64,000 nucleotides of DNA from Stenotrophomonas maltophilia (GTDB taxonomy: Bacteria > Pseudomonadota > Gammaproteobacteria > Xanthomonadales > Xanthomonadaceae). Below, piece after piece: positions 57,580-64,000 of this stretch. The DNA lies in contig WNDS01000005.1 of assembly GCA_009912235.1 (NCBI GenBank), forward strand, positions 358,501 through 422,500. Reading direction: 5' to 3'. Below the pieces are notes generated by a model that did no database searches, was not told the DNA's origin, and saw only the letters and a program-made list of their open reading frames with translations. A program made the translations under genes and the position numbers. Each line of letters starts with the position of its first letter. Within the stretch, counting starts at the first letter, position 1.

Positions 57580-57779
57580 ATGAGCATCCCCCCCCGGGCG
57601 GCGGGCCGTGAAGGCGCGGTGGCAGGGGCCGGCGAACGCCGGGGCCGGAACGGGCACGACCGCCGCCCGCCGCGGGGCAGGGGAGGTACGCAAGACAGGG
57701 CCGAACATGGTTGATGCATCCTGGTGGAACCCCTCCACCTCAGGGCGCCATCGTCCCGCTGCCGCCCATAAACGCACTA

Positions 57780-57801
57780 CGCGCCGGACAGGGCCGGCGC
57801 G
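57780..57801. repeat. GC-rich hairpin upstream of kdpF
   Basis: CGCGCCGG (57780-57787) pairs with CCGGCGCG (57794-57801). It could terminate the transcript of the upstream exported-protein gene or be part of the kdp control region; there is no strong T tract. Confidence 0.5.
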
Positions 57802-57816
57802 TAAAGAGTGCATAAA
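57801..57816 (-). promoter_or_regulatory. Candidate KdpE operator upstream of kdpF
   Basis: On the minus strand this stretch reads TTTATGCACTCTTTAC, similar to the E. coli KdpE site (T-rich, starting TTTATA and ending TTTACA, upstream of kdpFABC). It lies about 220 bp upstream of the kdpF start. The similarity is judged by eye and from memory of the E. coli site. Confidence 0.4.
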
Positions 57817-57856
57817 TTCCTGCGGCCCCGGCGTAACCGGCCGCCGCGGCAGGCGC

Positions 57857-58497
57857 TCAGCCGGCCGGCGCCACGCCCTTCAGTTCGCAGTAGCGCTGCA
57901 GGGTGGTCTCGATCTCACCATCCAGTGCCTGCCGCTGCTGCTCGAAGCTGGCCTGCAGGCGTTGTTGGGCCTGCAGCCGTGCATGGTGGCCGGTGATGGC
58001 CGCCGCATCCTTGTCCGGCACCTTGCCGCCGGACAGTTCACGGTCGCCGGCCGCACCCAGCAGGGCCACCAGCGCGCTGCGCAGGCTGGCCACGTTGTAG
58101 GCCGAGGTGCGCAGGTTGTTGTCGATCACATCGCGGCGCTCGTTGAACACCTGGCGCAGGTCGTCTTCATCGGCATAGGTGGACAGCATGGCCTGCTCGG
58201 TACGCTGCCGGGTCTGCTCGGCCATGCGCTGCAGCTGGTCCAGCGCCGCCGCGGTGATGGCCGCGGCGCGCTCATCATCGTTCAGTGCCCAGTCGACCTG
58301 CGCGTTGCGCAGGCCGCTGCTGGCATTGAACTCCTCACGTACCTGGTTCACGCCTCGGCCGGCAGCGTATCGCTGCAGATCCGCTCGCTGCCCTGGTTCC
58401 AGCAATACAGCTTCTTCGGCTTGCCGTCCTTGCCCTGTGCCAGGGCAAGGGCAGGCAGGGCCAGCATCAGCAGGGCAATGGCAGGAACTCGGGACAT
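57857..58497 (-). pseudogene. Exported protein, unknown, with a frameshift near its N-terminus
   Basis: ATG 58497 opens a signal peptide (MSRVPAIALLMLALPALALA) followed by KLYCWNQGSERICSDTLPAEA, which then meets a stop at 58350-58348. One frame over, the sequence continues as VNQVREEFNASSGLRNAQVD and an Ala/Gln/Arg-rich helical region to 57857. A single base is missing between GAGGC and GTGAAC; the span of 641 bp equals a multiple of three minus one. The restored protein would be about 213 residues, with a short Cys/Trp N-terminal motif and a long helical C-terminal part. It follows pyrE by 16 bp. Confidence 0.85.
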
Positions 58498-58513
58498 GCG
58501 ACCTTCCCCTGGG

Positions 58514-59173
58514 TCAGCGCGCGGGGTGGGTGCCGTACTGGGCGCGGTAGGCTTCCAGCGGCTGCCGGTAGCCGACAAGTTCCGGGTTTCCGGAAGCGAA
58601 ATCAAGCAGGTCGGCCAGCGTGGCCACGGCGATCACCGGAATGCCGGCCTCCTCGGCCACGGCCTGCGCGGCCGAACGGTGGTCGCTTTCCGAAGCGATC
58701 TCCTGCCGGTCCAGCGCCACCACGATGCCGGCCGGAATGCCGCCGGCGGCGCGGATAATCGCCAGCGCTTCGCGGATGGCGGTACCGGCGGTGATCACAT
58801 CGTCCACGATCAGTACGCGCTTGCCGGTCATGTCCGCACCGATCAGCTGGCCACCTTCACCGTGGTCCTTCACTTCCTTGCGGTTGAACGACAGCGGCAG
58901 GTCACGGCCGCGCTGGGCCAGCTCGCAGGCCATCGCGGTGGCGAGCGGAATGCCCTTGTAGGCCGGGCCGAACACCACGTCGTACTTGATCCCGCTGGCG
59001 TCGATGGCGTCCGAATAGCAGGCGCCCAGCTGGGACAGCAGCGAACCGGAATCGAACCGGCCAGCATTGAAGAAATAGGGGCTCAGACGACCCGACTTGA
59101 GGGTGAACTGGCCAAAACGCAGCGCATCGGCGGTCAGGGCCAGCTGCAGGAAACGGTGGCGGTGGTCGCTCAT
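58514..59173 (-). CDS. pyrE: Orotate phosphoribosyltransferase
   Basis: The 219-residue enzyme transfers phosphoribose from PRPP to orotate, giving OMP in pyrimidine synthesis. Motifs are FTLKSGRLSPYFFNAG, GPAYKGIPLATA, the flexible loop FNRKEVKDHGEGG and the PRPP-binding VLIVDDVITAGTAIREA. ATG 59173 (MSDHRHRF) is selected; longer starts (59206, 59188) lack family similarity. It is divergent from xth. Confidence 0.95.
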   Translation of the reverse strand: MSDHRHRFLQLALTADALRFGQFTLKSGRLSPYFFNAGRFDSGSLLSQLGACYSDAIDASGIKYDVVFGPAYKGIPLATAMACELAQRGRDLPLSFNRKEVKDHGEGGQLIGADMTGKRVLIVDDVITAGTAIREALAIIRAAGGIPAGIVVALDRQEIASESDHRSAAQAVAEEAGIPVIAVATLADLLDFASGNPELVGYRQPLEAYRAQYGTHPAR

Positions 59174-59381
59174 CAACTTTCGATTCATGTTCATTCTGGA
59201 ATGCAAATCCTAATGCAACGCGCTGCAATACGCCCCTTTTGCCGGCCGCCCGGCTTTGCAGGGCGTGGCCGCCGGGCGCCCGGGCCGGTGTGCGGCGGCC
59301 GCCCGCGCCCGCCCCACGGCCTGCCCCGCAGCCCCGGCCAACCGGTATGCTTGCCCGGTTTCCCGCCGTAGGTTCTTCTGC

Positions 59382-60182
59382 ATGCGCATCATCAGTTTCA
59401 ATGCCAATGGCATCCGTTCGGCCGCCACCAAGGGCTTCCTCGACTGGTTCCGGGCCCAGGACGCCGACGTTCTGTGCATCCAGGAAACCAAGGCACAGGA
59501 AGACCAGCTGACCGACCCGATGTTCCGCCCCGACGGCCACCACTGCTTCTACCGCGATGCCATCACCAAGAAGGGCTACAGCGGCGTGGCCATCTACAGC
59601 AAGCGCGAACCGGACCAGGTCATCACCTCGCTGGGCTGGGCCCCGTTCGACGACGAAGGCCGCTACATCGAGGCCCGCTACGGCAACCTCAGCGTGGTCT
59701 CCTTCTATATCCCGTCCGGCAGCTCCGGCGACCTGCGCCAGGGCTTCAAGTTCGAAGTGATGGAATGGCTGCGGCCGATCCTGGAAGAATGGGCGCGCAG
59801 CGGCCGCGATTACGTACTGTGCGGCGACTGGAACATCGTGCGCTCGGCGCTGGACATCAAGAACTGGAAGTCCAACCAGAAGAATTCCGGCTGCCTGCCC
59901 GAAGAGCGCGACTGGCTCAACGCGCTGTGCGCCGACCACGGCCAGGCCAACGACCTGGACGCCGGCCGTGGCTGGGCCGACGCCTACCGCCTGCTGCACC
60001 CCACCGGCGAGGATTACACCTGGTGGAGCAACCGTGGCGCGGCACGTGCCAACAACGTCGGTTGGCGCATCGACTACCAGTTCATCACCCCCGGTCTGCG
60101 TGAGCGCCTGCGCAGCTGCTCGATCTACCGCGACGAGCGCTTCTGCGACCACGCCCCATTCACCGTGGACTACGACCTGTGA
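59382..60182 (+). CDS. xth: Exodeoxyribonuclease III
   Basis: The 266-residue Mg2+-dependent AP endonuclease/3'-exonuclease acts in base-excision repair. Active-site motifs are ISFNANGIRSA, CIQETKAQ (catalytic Glu), YSGVAIYSK, GDWNIVRSALD and DHAPFTVDY (His). It starts at ATG 59382, divergent from pyrE. Its stop overlaps the GTG start of the AmpG-like permease (60179-60182), indicating translational coupling. Confidence 0.95.
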   Translation: MRIISFNANGIRSAATKGFLDWFRAQDADVLCIQETKAQEDQLTDPMFRPDGHHCFYRDAITKKGYSGVAIYSKREPDQVITSLGWAPFDDEGRYIEARYGNLSVVSFYIPSGSSGDLRQGFKFEVMEWLRPILEEWARSGRDYVLCGDWNIVRSALDIKNWKSNQKNSGCLPEERDWLNALCADHGQANDLDAGRGWADAYRLLHPTGEDYTWWSNRGAARANNVGWRIDYQFITPGLRERLRSCSIYRDERFCDHAPFTVDYDL

Positions 60183-61483
60183 GCGAAGCCGCCACGCGGC
60201 CACGCTTCAAGGGCTGGGCCGGCATCAAGCGTGCCTTCGGCACGCCGTCGGCCCTGACCATGGCCCTGCTGGGCTTCGGCAGCGGCCTGCCGTTCCTGCT
60301 GATCGCCTCGCAGACCCTGTCCACCCGCCTGCGCGATGTCGGCCTGGACCTGGGCAGCATCGGCCTGATCAGCCTGGCCAGCTTCTTCTATTCGCTGAAG
60401 TTCGTCTGGGCGCCGCTGCTGGACCGCTATTCCTTCCCGCTGATCGGCTTCCGCCGCCGCCGCCGCTCCTGGCTGCTGTTTGCCCAGGTGCTGGTCACCG
60501 TGGCGCTGGTCGCGCTGTCGTTCGTGCGGCCCGAACAGGGCGTGGCACCGCTGGTGGTGTGGGTGCTGATCGCCTCCTTCGCCGGCGCCACCCAGGATTC
60601 GGCGGTGGACGCCTACCGCATCGAGATCGCACCGGAAAGCGCGCAGGCCGCCCTGGCCGCCACCTATACGCTGGGCTACCGCGTCGGCCTGATCCTGGCC
60701 GGCGCCGGCGCGCTGTACTTGGCCCAGTTCGAAAGCTGGAAGGTGTCCTACCTGGTCATGTCCGCGCTGATGCTGGTGCCGATCATCGCCACCCTGTGCT
60801 GCCGTGAACCGGTGCAGCCGGCCACCACCGTGCAGCGCCGCATCGACGTGGCCGGCGCCTTCCTGCAGCCCATCACCAGTTTCTTCAAGCACAACGGCAT
60901 CGTGCTGGCGCTGGTGCTGCTGGCCTTCGTCGGCCTGTTCAAGTTCCCCGACCAGGTCATCGGCGTGATGGCCGGGCCGTTCTACCTCGATTCGGGCTTC
61001 GACAAGACAGACATCGCCACCGTCTCCAAGCTGTTCGGCATCTGGATGAGCATCGCCGGCGCCTTCATCGGCGGCATGGCCGTGGCCGCGTTCGGTTTCC
61101 GCCGCATGCTGCTGCTGGCCGCGCTGGGCGTGGCGCTGTCCAACCTGGCCTTCCTGCTGATGGCGCACAACCCCGGCAAGCTGTGGGCGTTCTACGCGGC
61201 GCTGAGCGCGGACAACCTGTTCCAGGGCTTCGCCGGCACCGTGCTGGCGGCCTTCATGTCCTCGCTGACCGACCGCAACTTCACCGCCACCCAGTACGCA
61301 CTGCTGGTGTCGCTGGCCAACCTGCCGGGCAAGTTCGTCGGCGGCGTGTCCGGCTACATCGTCGAGGCCACCTCCTACAGCACCTTCTTCATCCTCAGCG
61401 CGGTCACCGTGGTGCCGACCCTGCTGCTGCTGGCCTGGCTGTGGCCGCGCATCGCCGATCGCGGGCAGGCCGCCCCGGGCTGA
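60179..61483 (+). CDS. ampG: AmpG-like muropeptide permease (MFS)
   Basis: This 434-residue transporter has about twelve helices. It has SALTMALLGFGSGLPFLLIA, the conserved WAPLLDRYSFP, GATQDSAVDAYRIE and FMSSLTDRNFTATQYALLVS, all typical of AmpG. AmpG imports GlcNAc-anhydroMurNAc-peptides for cell-wall recycling and beta-lactamase induction. Together with anmK (61885) it suggests active recycling of anhydro-muropeptides. GTG 60179 is coupled to xth. Confidence 0.93.
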   Translation: MSEAATRPRFKGWAGIKRAFGTPSALTMALLGFGSGLPFLLIASQTLSTRLRDVGLDLGSIGLISLASFFYSLKFVWAPLLDRYSFPLIGFRRRRRSWLLFAQVLVTVALVALSFVRPEQGVAPLVVWVLIASFAGATQDSAVDAYRIEIAPESAQAALAATYTLGYRVGLILAGAGALYLAQFESWKVSYLVMSALMLVPIIATLCCREPVQPATTVQRRIDVAGAFLQPITSFFKHNGIVLALVLLAFVGLFKFPDQVIGVMAGPFYLDSGFDKTDIATVSKLFGIWMSIAGAFIGGMAVAAFGFRRMLLLAALGVALSNLAFLLMAHNPGKLWAFYAALSADNLFQGFAGTVLAAFMSSLTDRNFTATQYALLVSLANLPGKFVGGVSGYIVEATSYSTFFILSAVTVVPTLLLLAWLWPRIADRGQAAPG

Positions 61484-61560
61484 TTGCCTGTCCGCCCGTG
61501 GTGCGGGATGATCGCCCCCGACGCGCCGAGGGGGCGGTGCCTTGCGAACGGGGAGTGAGC

Positions 61561-61791
61561 ATGGCCGATCTGATGCTGCGGGAACTGGACCCGCTGCTGC
61601 TGGACCGCATCCGGAGGGTGGCCGTGGCACGCGGCTGGACCCAGGACGAGACCTGCGTGGCGCTGCTCGAGCAGGGCCTGTTTTCCAGCGAACTGGAAGT
61701 CCGCTCCGGCTTCGGCGATCCCGAAGTGGACGCGCTCTCTGCCGCCATCGCCGCCCTGCAGGCATTGCCGGCCGGGCAGGGGTTTGATTGA
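61561..61791 (+). CDS. Small protein, possible ribbon-helix-helix type
   Basis: This 76-residue protein is preceded by GGGGAG, with ATG at 61561. Its N-terminal half, MLRELDPLLLDRIRRVA then WTQDETCVALLEQGLF, has a beta strand followed by two helices, as in Arc/MetJ or FitA-type DNA-binding antitoxins. No partner toxin gene lies next to it. The prediction is structural inference. It is separated from the AmpG-like gene by 77 bp. Confidence 0.72.
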   Translation: MADLMLRELDPLLLDRIRRVAVARGWTQDETCVALLEQGLFSSELEVRSGFGDPEVDALSAAIAALQALPAGQGFD

Positions 61792-61806
61792 TCTGATCCC
61801 GGCCCG

Positions 61807-61867
61807 CCGGGCATGGCCCGGCGCTACCGATGCATCTCTCATTCCGGTAGCGCCGGGCCATGCCCGG
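61807..61867. repeat. Inverted pair of GTAG-tipped palindromes (SMAG/REP-like)
   Basis: A perfect 23-bp inverted repeat at 61807-61829 and 61845-61867, arranged tail to tail with CTACC and GGTAG in the inner flanks. Each arm contains the hairpin GCGCCGGGCCATGCCCGG also found at 22833. It separates the convergent small-protein and anmK genes and could act as a bidirectional terminator. Confidence 0.88.
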
Positions 61868-61884
61868 TGGAAGTCGCCGCAGCC

Positions 61885-63012
61885 TCACGCTAGGTGGATC
61901 GCCCCCAGAATGCGCGGGCCCTTCGCCCCGGTCACACTCGGCAGGTTGCCCGCCAGCCCGTCCAGCGTCCGCTGCGCCAGCCACGCAAAGCCCATCGCCT
62001 CCACGTAATCCGGGTCCAGCCCCCGTACCGCGCTGGATTCCACCACCACGCCCGGCAGCCGCGCCGCCAGCCGCTGCAGCAGCCGCGGGTTGTGCACGCC
62101 GCCACCGCAGACCAGCAGCCGCCGCACGTCCGGCAGCTGCGCCAGCAGGGCGTCGGCCACGGTCGCTGCGGTCAGCTCCAGCAGCGTGGCCTGCACATCG
62201 GCGGCCACGTGCTCGCCGTCGGCCATGCCCGCCTCGGCCCAGGCCAGGTGGAACTGCTCGCGGCCGGTGCTCTTCGGCGGCGGCAGCGCGAACCACGGGT
62301 CGTCCAGCCAGCGCGCCAGCATCGCCGCGTCCACCGCGCCACTGGCGGCGAACGCCCCGCCGGCGTCGTAGGGTTGGCCGGTATGCCGCTGGCACCAGGC
62401 ATCCATCAGCGCATTGGCCGGGCCGGTGTCGAAGCCACGCACTGTGCCCGCGCGCGGAATCACCGTCAGGTTGCCGATCCCGCCCAGGTTCAGCACCGCC
62501 CGGTCCTCATCGGCCGTGCCCAGCATGGCCAGGTGGAAGGCCGGCATCAGCGGCGCGCCATGGCCACCGGCGGCCACGTCGCGGCGGCGGAAATCGGCCA
62601 CGGTGGTGATCCCGGTCAGCTCGGCAATGCGGTTCGCATCGCCCAGCTGCACGGTGAAGGCCGGGTCGGCCAGTGGCCGGTGGCGCACCGTCTGCCCGTG
62701 CGAGCCGATCACCCGGACCTGGCCCGGGGCCACGCCGGCCGCGTCCAGCAACCGGTTGGCGGCCTCGGCGAAGGCGATGGCGATGCGCGCATCCAGCTCG
62801 CCCAGTTCCTCCAGCGACTGCAGCGGCCCGCCTTCGCCCAGCGCCACCAGCCGCGCGCGCAGCGCCGGCGCCCAGCCGTGGGTCAGCCCCCGCACGAAGC
62901 GGCAGCCGCCGGTGGCGGGGAACTGCACCAGGGCCGCATCGATGCCATCGGCACTGGTACCGGACATCATGCCAAGGAACAGGGGGGTAGCGGGGTCGAT
63001 GGCAGGGCTCAT
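61885..63012 (-). CDS. anmK: Anhydro-N-acetylmuramic acid kinase
   Basis: The 375-residue sugar kinase phosphorylates and opens 1,6-anhydroMurNAc during murein recycling. Signature motifs are [29 protein letters not shown], the phosphate region [13 protein letters not shown] and [15 protein letters not shown] 63012 is preferred over GTG 63021. It follows the M23 peptidase gene, separated by a terminator. Confidence 0.95.
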   Translation of the reverse strand: MSPAIDPATPLFLGMMSGTSADGIDAALVQFPATGGCRFVRGLTHGWAPALRARLVALGEGGPLQSLEELGELDARIAIAFAEAANRLLDAAGVAPGQVRVIGSHGQTVRHRPLADPAFTVQLGDANRIAELTGITTVADFRRRDVAAGGHGAPLMPAFHLAMLGTADEDRAVLNLGGIGNLTVIPRAGTVRGFDTGPANALMDAWCQRHTGQPYDAGGAFAASGAVDAAMLARWLDDPWFALPPPKSTGREQFHLAWAEAGMADGEHVAADVQATLLELTAATVADALLAQLPDVRRLLVCGGGVHNPRLLQRLAARLPGVVVESSAVRGLDPDYVEAMGFAWLAQRTLDGLAGNLPSVTGAKGPRILGAIHLA

Positions 63013-63020
63013 GGCAGGCA

Positions 63021-63058
63021 CAAAAAAGGACGCGGCAAGCTTGGGCTGCCGCGTCCTT
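63021..63058 (-). terminator. Rho-independent terminator of the M23 peptidase gene
   Basis: AAGGACGCGGCA (63026-63037) and TGCCGCGTCCTT (63047-63058) form a 12-bp stem; on the minus strand it is followed by six T. It also overlaps the anmK leader. Confidence 0.93.
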
Positions 63059-63075
63059 CTTCGTCAACGCAGGGC

Positions 63076-64000
63076 TCAGCCGCGTTTGCGCGCGCTGGAG
63101 CGCTTGTCCTTGGCGCTGGCCACCTCGATGGCCGGGGCGTCGGTGCTCGGCGGCGGGCTGGCCTCGGCGTAGATCAGCTTCTCCATGCCCTGGATGAGCG
63201 CCATGGCCGGTGCGCTCTGCGCCCGGAAGGCGGCCAGGTCGGCTCCCTTCAGCGGTTCCGGCGGCGGCATGGTCACCGTCAGCGGGTTGCGGTGCTCGCC
63301 GTTGACGCGGAACTCGTAGTGCAGGTGCGGGCCGGTGGCCAGGCCGGTCGAGCCGACGTAGCCGATCACCGTGCCCTGGGCGATGCGCTGGCCGGTCTTG
63401 ATGCCGGCAAAGCGCGACATGTGCCCGTACAGGGTGGTGTGGCCGCGGCCGTGGTCAAGGATCACCACGTTGCCGTAGCCGTTCTGCACGCCCACGAACT
63501 GCACGCGGGCATCGCCGGCGGCCATGATCGGGGTACCGGTGCGCGCGGCGTAGTCCACGCCCTTGTGCATGCGCATCTTGCCCAGCACCGGGTGCTTGCG
63601 CGCGCCGAAGGTCGAACTCAGCCACGCGAAGGGAATCGGCATGCGGATGAAGCTCTTCTTCAGCGAGCGGCCGTTGATGTCGTAGTACTCCGACTTGCCG
63701 CTGCGCTCGAAGCGGAAGCCGGAATAGGTCTTGCCGTCGGTGGTGAAGGTCGCCGCCAGGATCCGGCTGGTGTCAACCTTCTGGCCTTCGCGCCAGGTCT
63801 CGTCCATCACCACGCTGAAGCGGTCGCCCGGCTGCAGATCCTCGGAGAAGTCGATGTCGTACTTGAAGATGTCATCGGTCATCGTCGCGATGGCCGAGGG
63901 GGACAGGCCGGCCTTGCGGGCCGCGGCGTACAGGGAACTGGTGATCTCGCCGCTGGTCACCACCGTGCGGGTGGAGGTCTCGCGCTTGGTCACCTTTTCC
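63076..64000 (-). CDS. M23-family peptidoglycan endopeptidase, 3' part
   Basis: The gene runs off the right edge, with about 308 C-terminal codons visible. It contains an OapA/LysM-like linker region (DDIFKYDIDFSEDLQPGDRF) and a C-terminal M23 (LytM) domain with zinc motifs HKGVDYAARTGTP and GPHLHYEFRVNGE; the catalytic HxH is present, so the peptidase is likely active. Such membrane-associated proteins cut cross-links in the wall. It commonly precedes anmK in gammaproteobacteria, as here. Confidence 0.92.
   Translation of the reverse strand, partial: EKVTKRETSTRTVVTSGEITSSLYAAARKAGLSPSAIATMTDDIFKYDIDFSEDLQPGDRFSVVMDETWREGQKVDTSRILAATFTTDGKTYSGFRFERSGKSEYYDINGRSLKKSFIRMPIPFAWLSSTFGARKHPVLGKMRMHKGVDYAARTGTPIMAAGDARVQFVGVQNGYGNVVILDHGRGHTTLYGHMSRFAGIKTGQRIAQGTVIGYVGSTGLATGPHLHYEFRVNGEHRNPLTVTMPPPEPLKGADLAAFRAQSAPAMALIQGMEKLIYAEASPPPSTDAPAIEVASAKDKRSSARKRG

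Noticed and set aside
61561..61791. Toxin-antitoxin module around the small ribbon-helix-helix-like protein
   Set aside because: No toxin gene sits next to it; upstream is an AmpG-like permease and downstream the repeats and anmK.
61807..61867. Inverted repeat considered as a CRISPR repeat or tRNA
   Set aside because: Only two arms facing each other, no regular spacers, no cloverleaf; it matches GTAG-tipped palindromes.

Overview
This is GC-rich, densely coding gammaproteobacterial chromosome. Gene content points to Stenotrophomonas (Xanthomonadaceae): an Ax21-family outer-membrane protein, a lysine/alanine-rich histone H1-like protein, a dfp-dut-algC block in which the phosphomannomutase carries a long membrane-anchored N-terminus, paired entericidin lipoproteins, and many GTAG-tipped short palindromes of the type described in S. 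maltophilia (SMAG/REP elements). I saw no rRNA, tRNA, prophage, integrase, CRISPR array or insertion sequence. It reads as core chromosome with short accessory patches, and I did not find a convincing new multi-gene system.

Layout: 1-10.6 kb holds a metallo-beta-lactamase-fold hydrolase fragment (left edge), a divergent LysR regulator, arginase, two entericidins, a CsbD-like stress protein, tryptophanyl-tRNA synthetase, a second MBL-fold hydrolase, an M28 peptidase, and a broken pair (small exported protein plus MFS permease). 10.7-21 kb holds two EamA/RarD permeases, a broken TonB-dependent receptor, and a MacAB-like efflux operon (adaptor, ATPase, two FtsX-type permeases). 20.7-32 kb holds an ABC-ATPase remnant, a DesK/DesR-type two-component pair, a broken leucine-rich protein, a catalase-like peroxidase with cytochrome b561, a leucyl aminopeptidase with a HAD phosphatase, a broken AI-2E family permease, a YqjD/YqjE-like membrane cluster, and a DegP-type protease. 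32-49 kb holds the histone H1-like protein, Ax21, two orphan LuxR-type response regulators, an MFS/LysR divergon, a short-chain dehydrogenase, a SPOR-domain protein with argS, radC, and coaBC-dut-algC. 49.7-57.6 kb is a complete kdpFABCDE locus. 57.8-64 kb holds pyrE, xth, an AmpG-like permease, anmK and an M23 peptidase fragment (right edge).

The most striking property is the number of interrupted genes. Ten loci have a premature stop or a single frameshift while the rest of the reading frame stays recognisable and mostly well conserved: exported protein 8821-9255 (TAG), MFS 9239-10570 (TGA), TonB receptor 12723-15584 (TAA), ABC ATPase remnant 20688-21008 (TAG plus eroded motifs), leucine-rich protein 22908-23881, AI-2E permease 28079-29190, TIGR02001-like protein 36691-37397, kdpD, kdpB, and the exported protein 57857-58497. 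Three have single in-frame stops, and six have shifts equal to one or two lost bases. This could be real gene decay, a mutator lineage, or base-calling/assembly error. The sequence alone cannot separate these, so each is reported separately.

Functional themes are cell-envelope maintenance and transport (kdp potassium uptake, efflux, AnmK/AmpG peptidoglycan recycling, M23 endopeptidase, DegP), precursor metabolism (CoA, dUTP, mannose/glucose phosphates, pyrimidines), and translation (two aminoacyl-tRNA synthetases, one with an unusual C-terminal extension).
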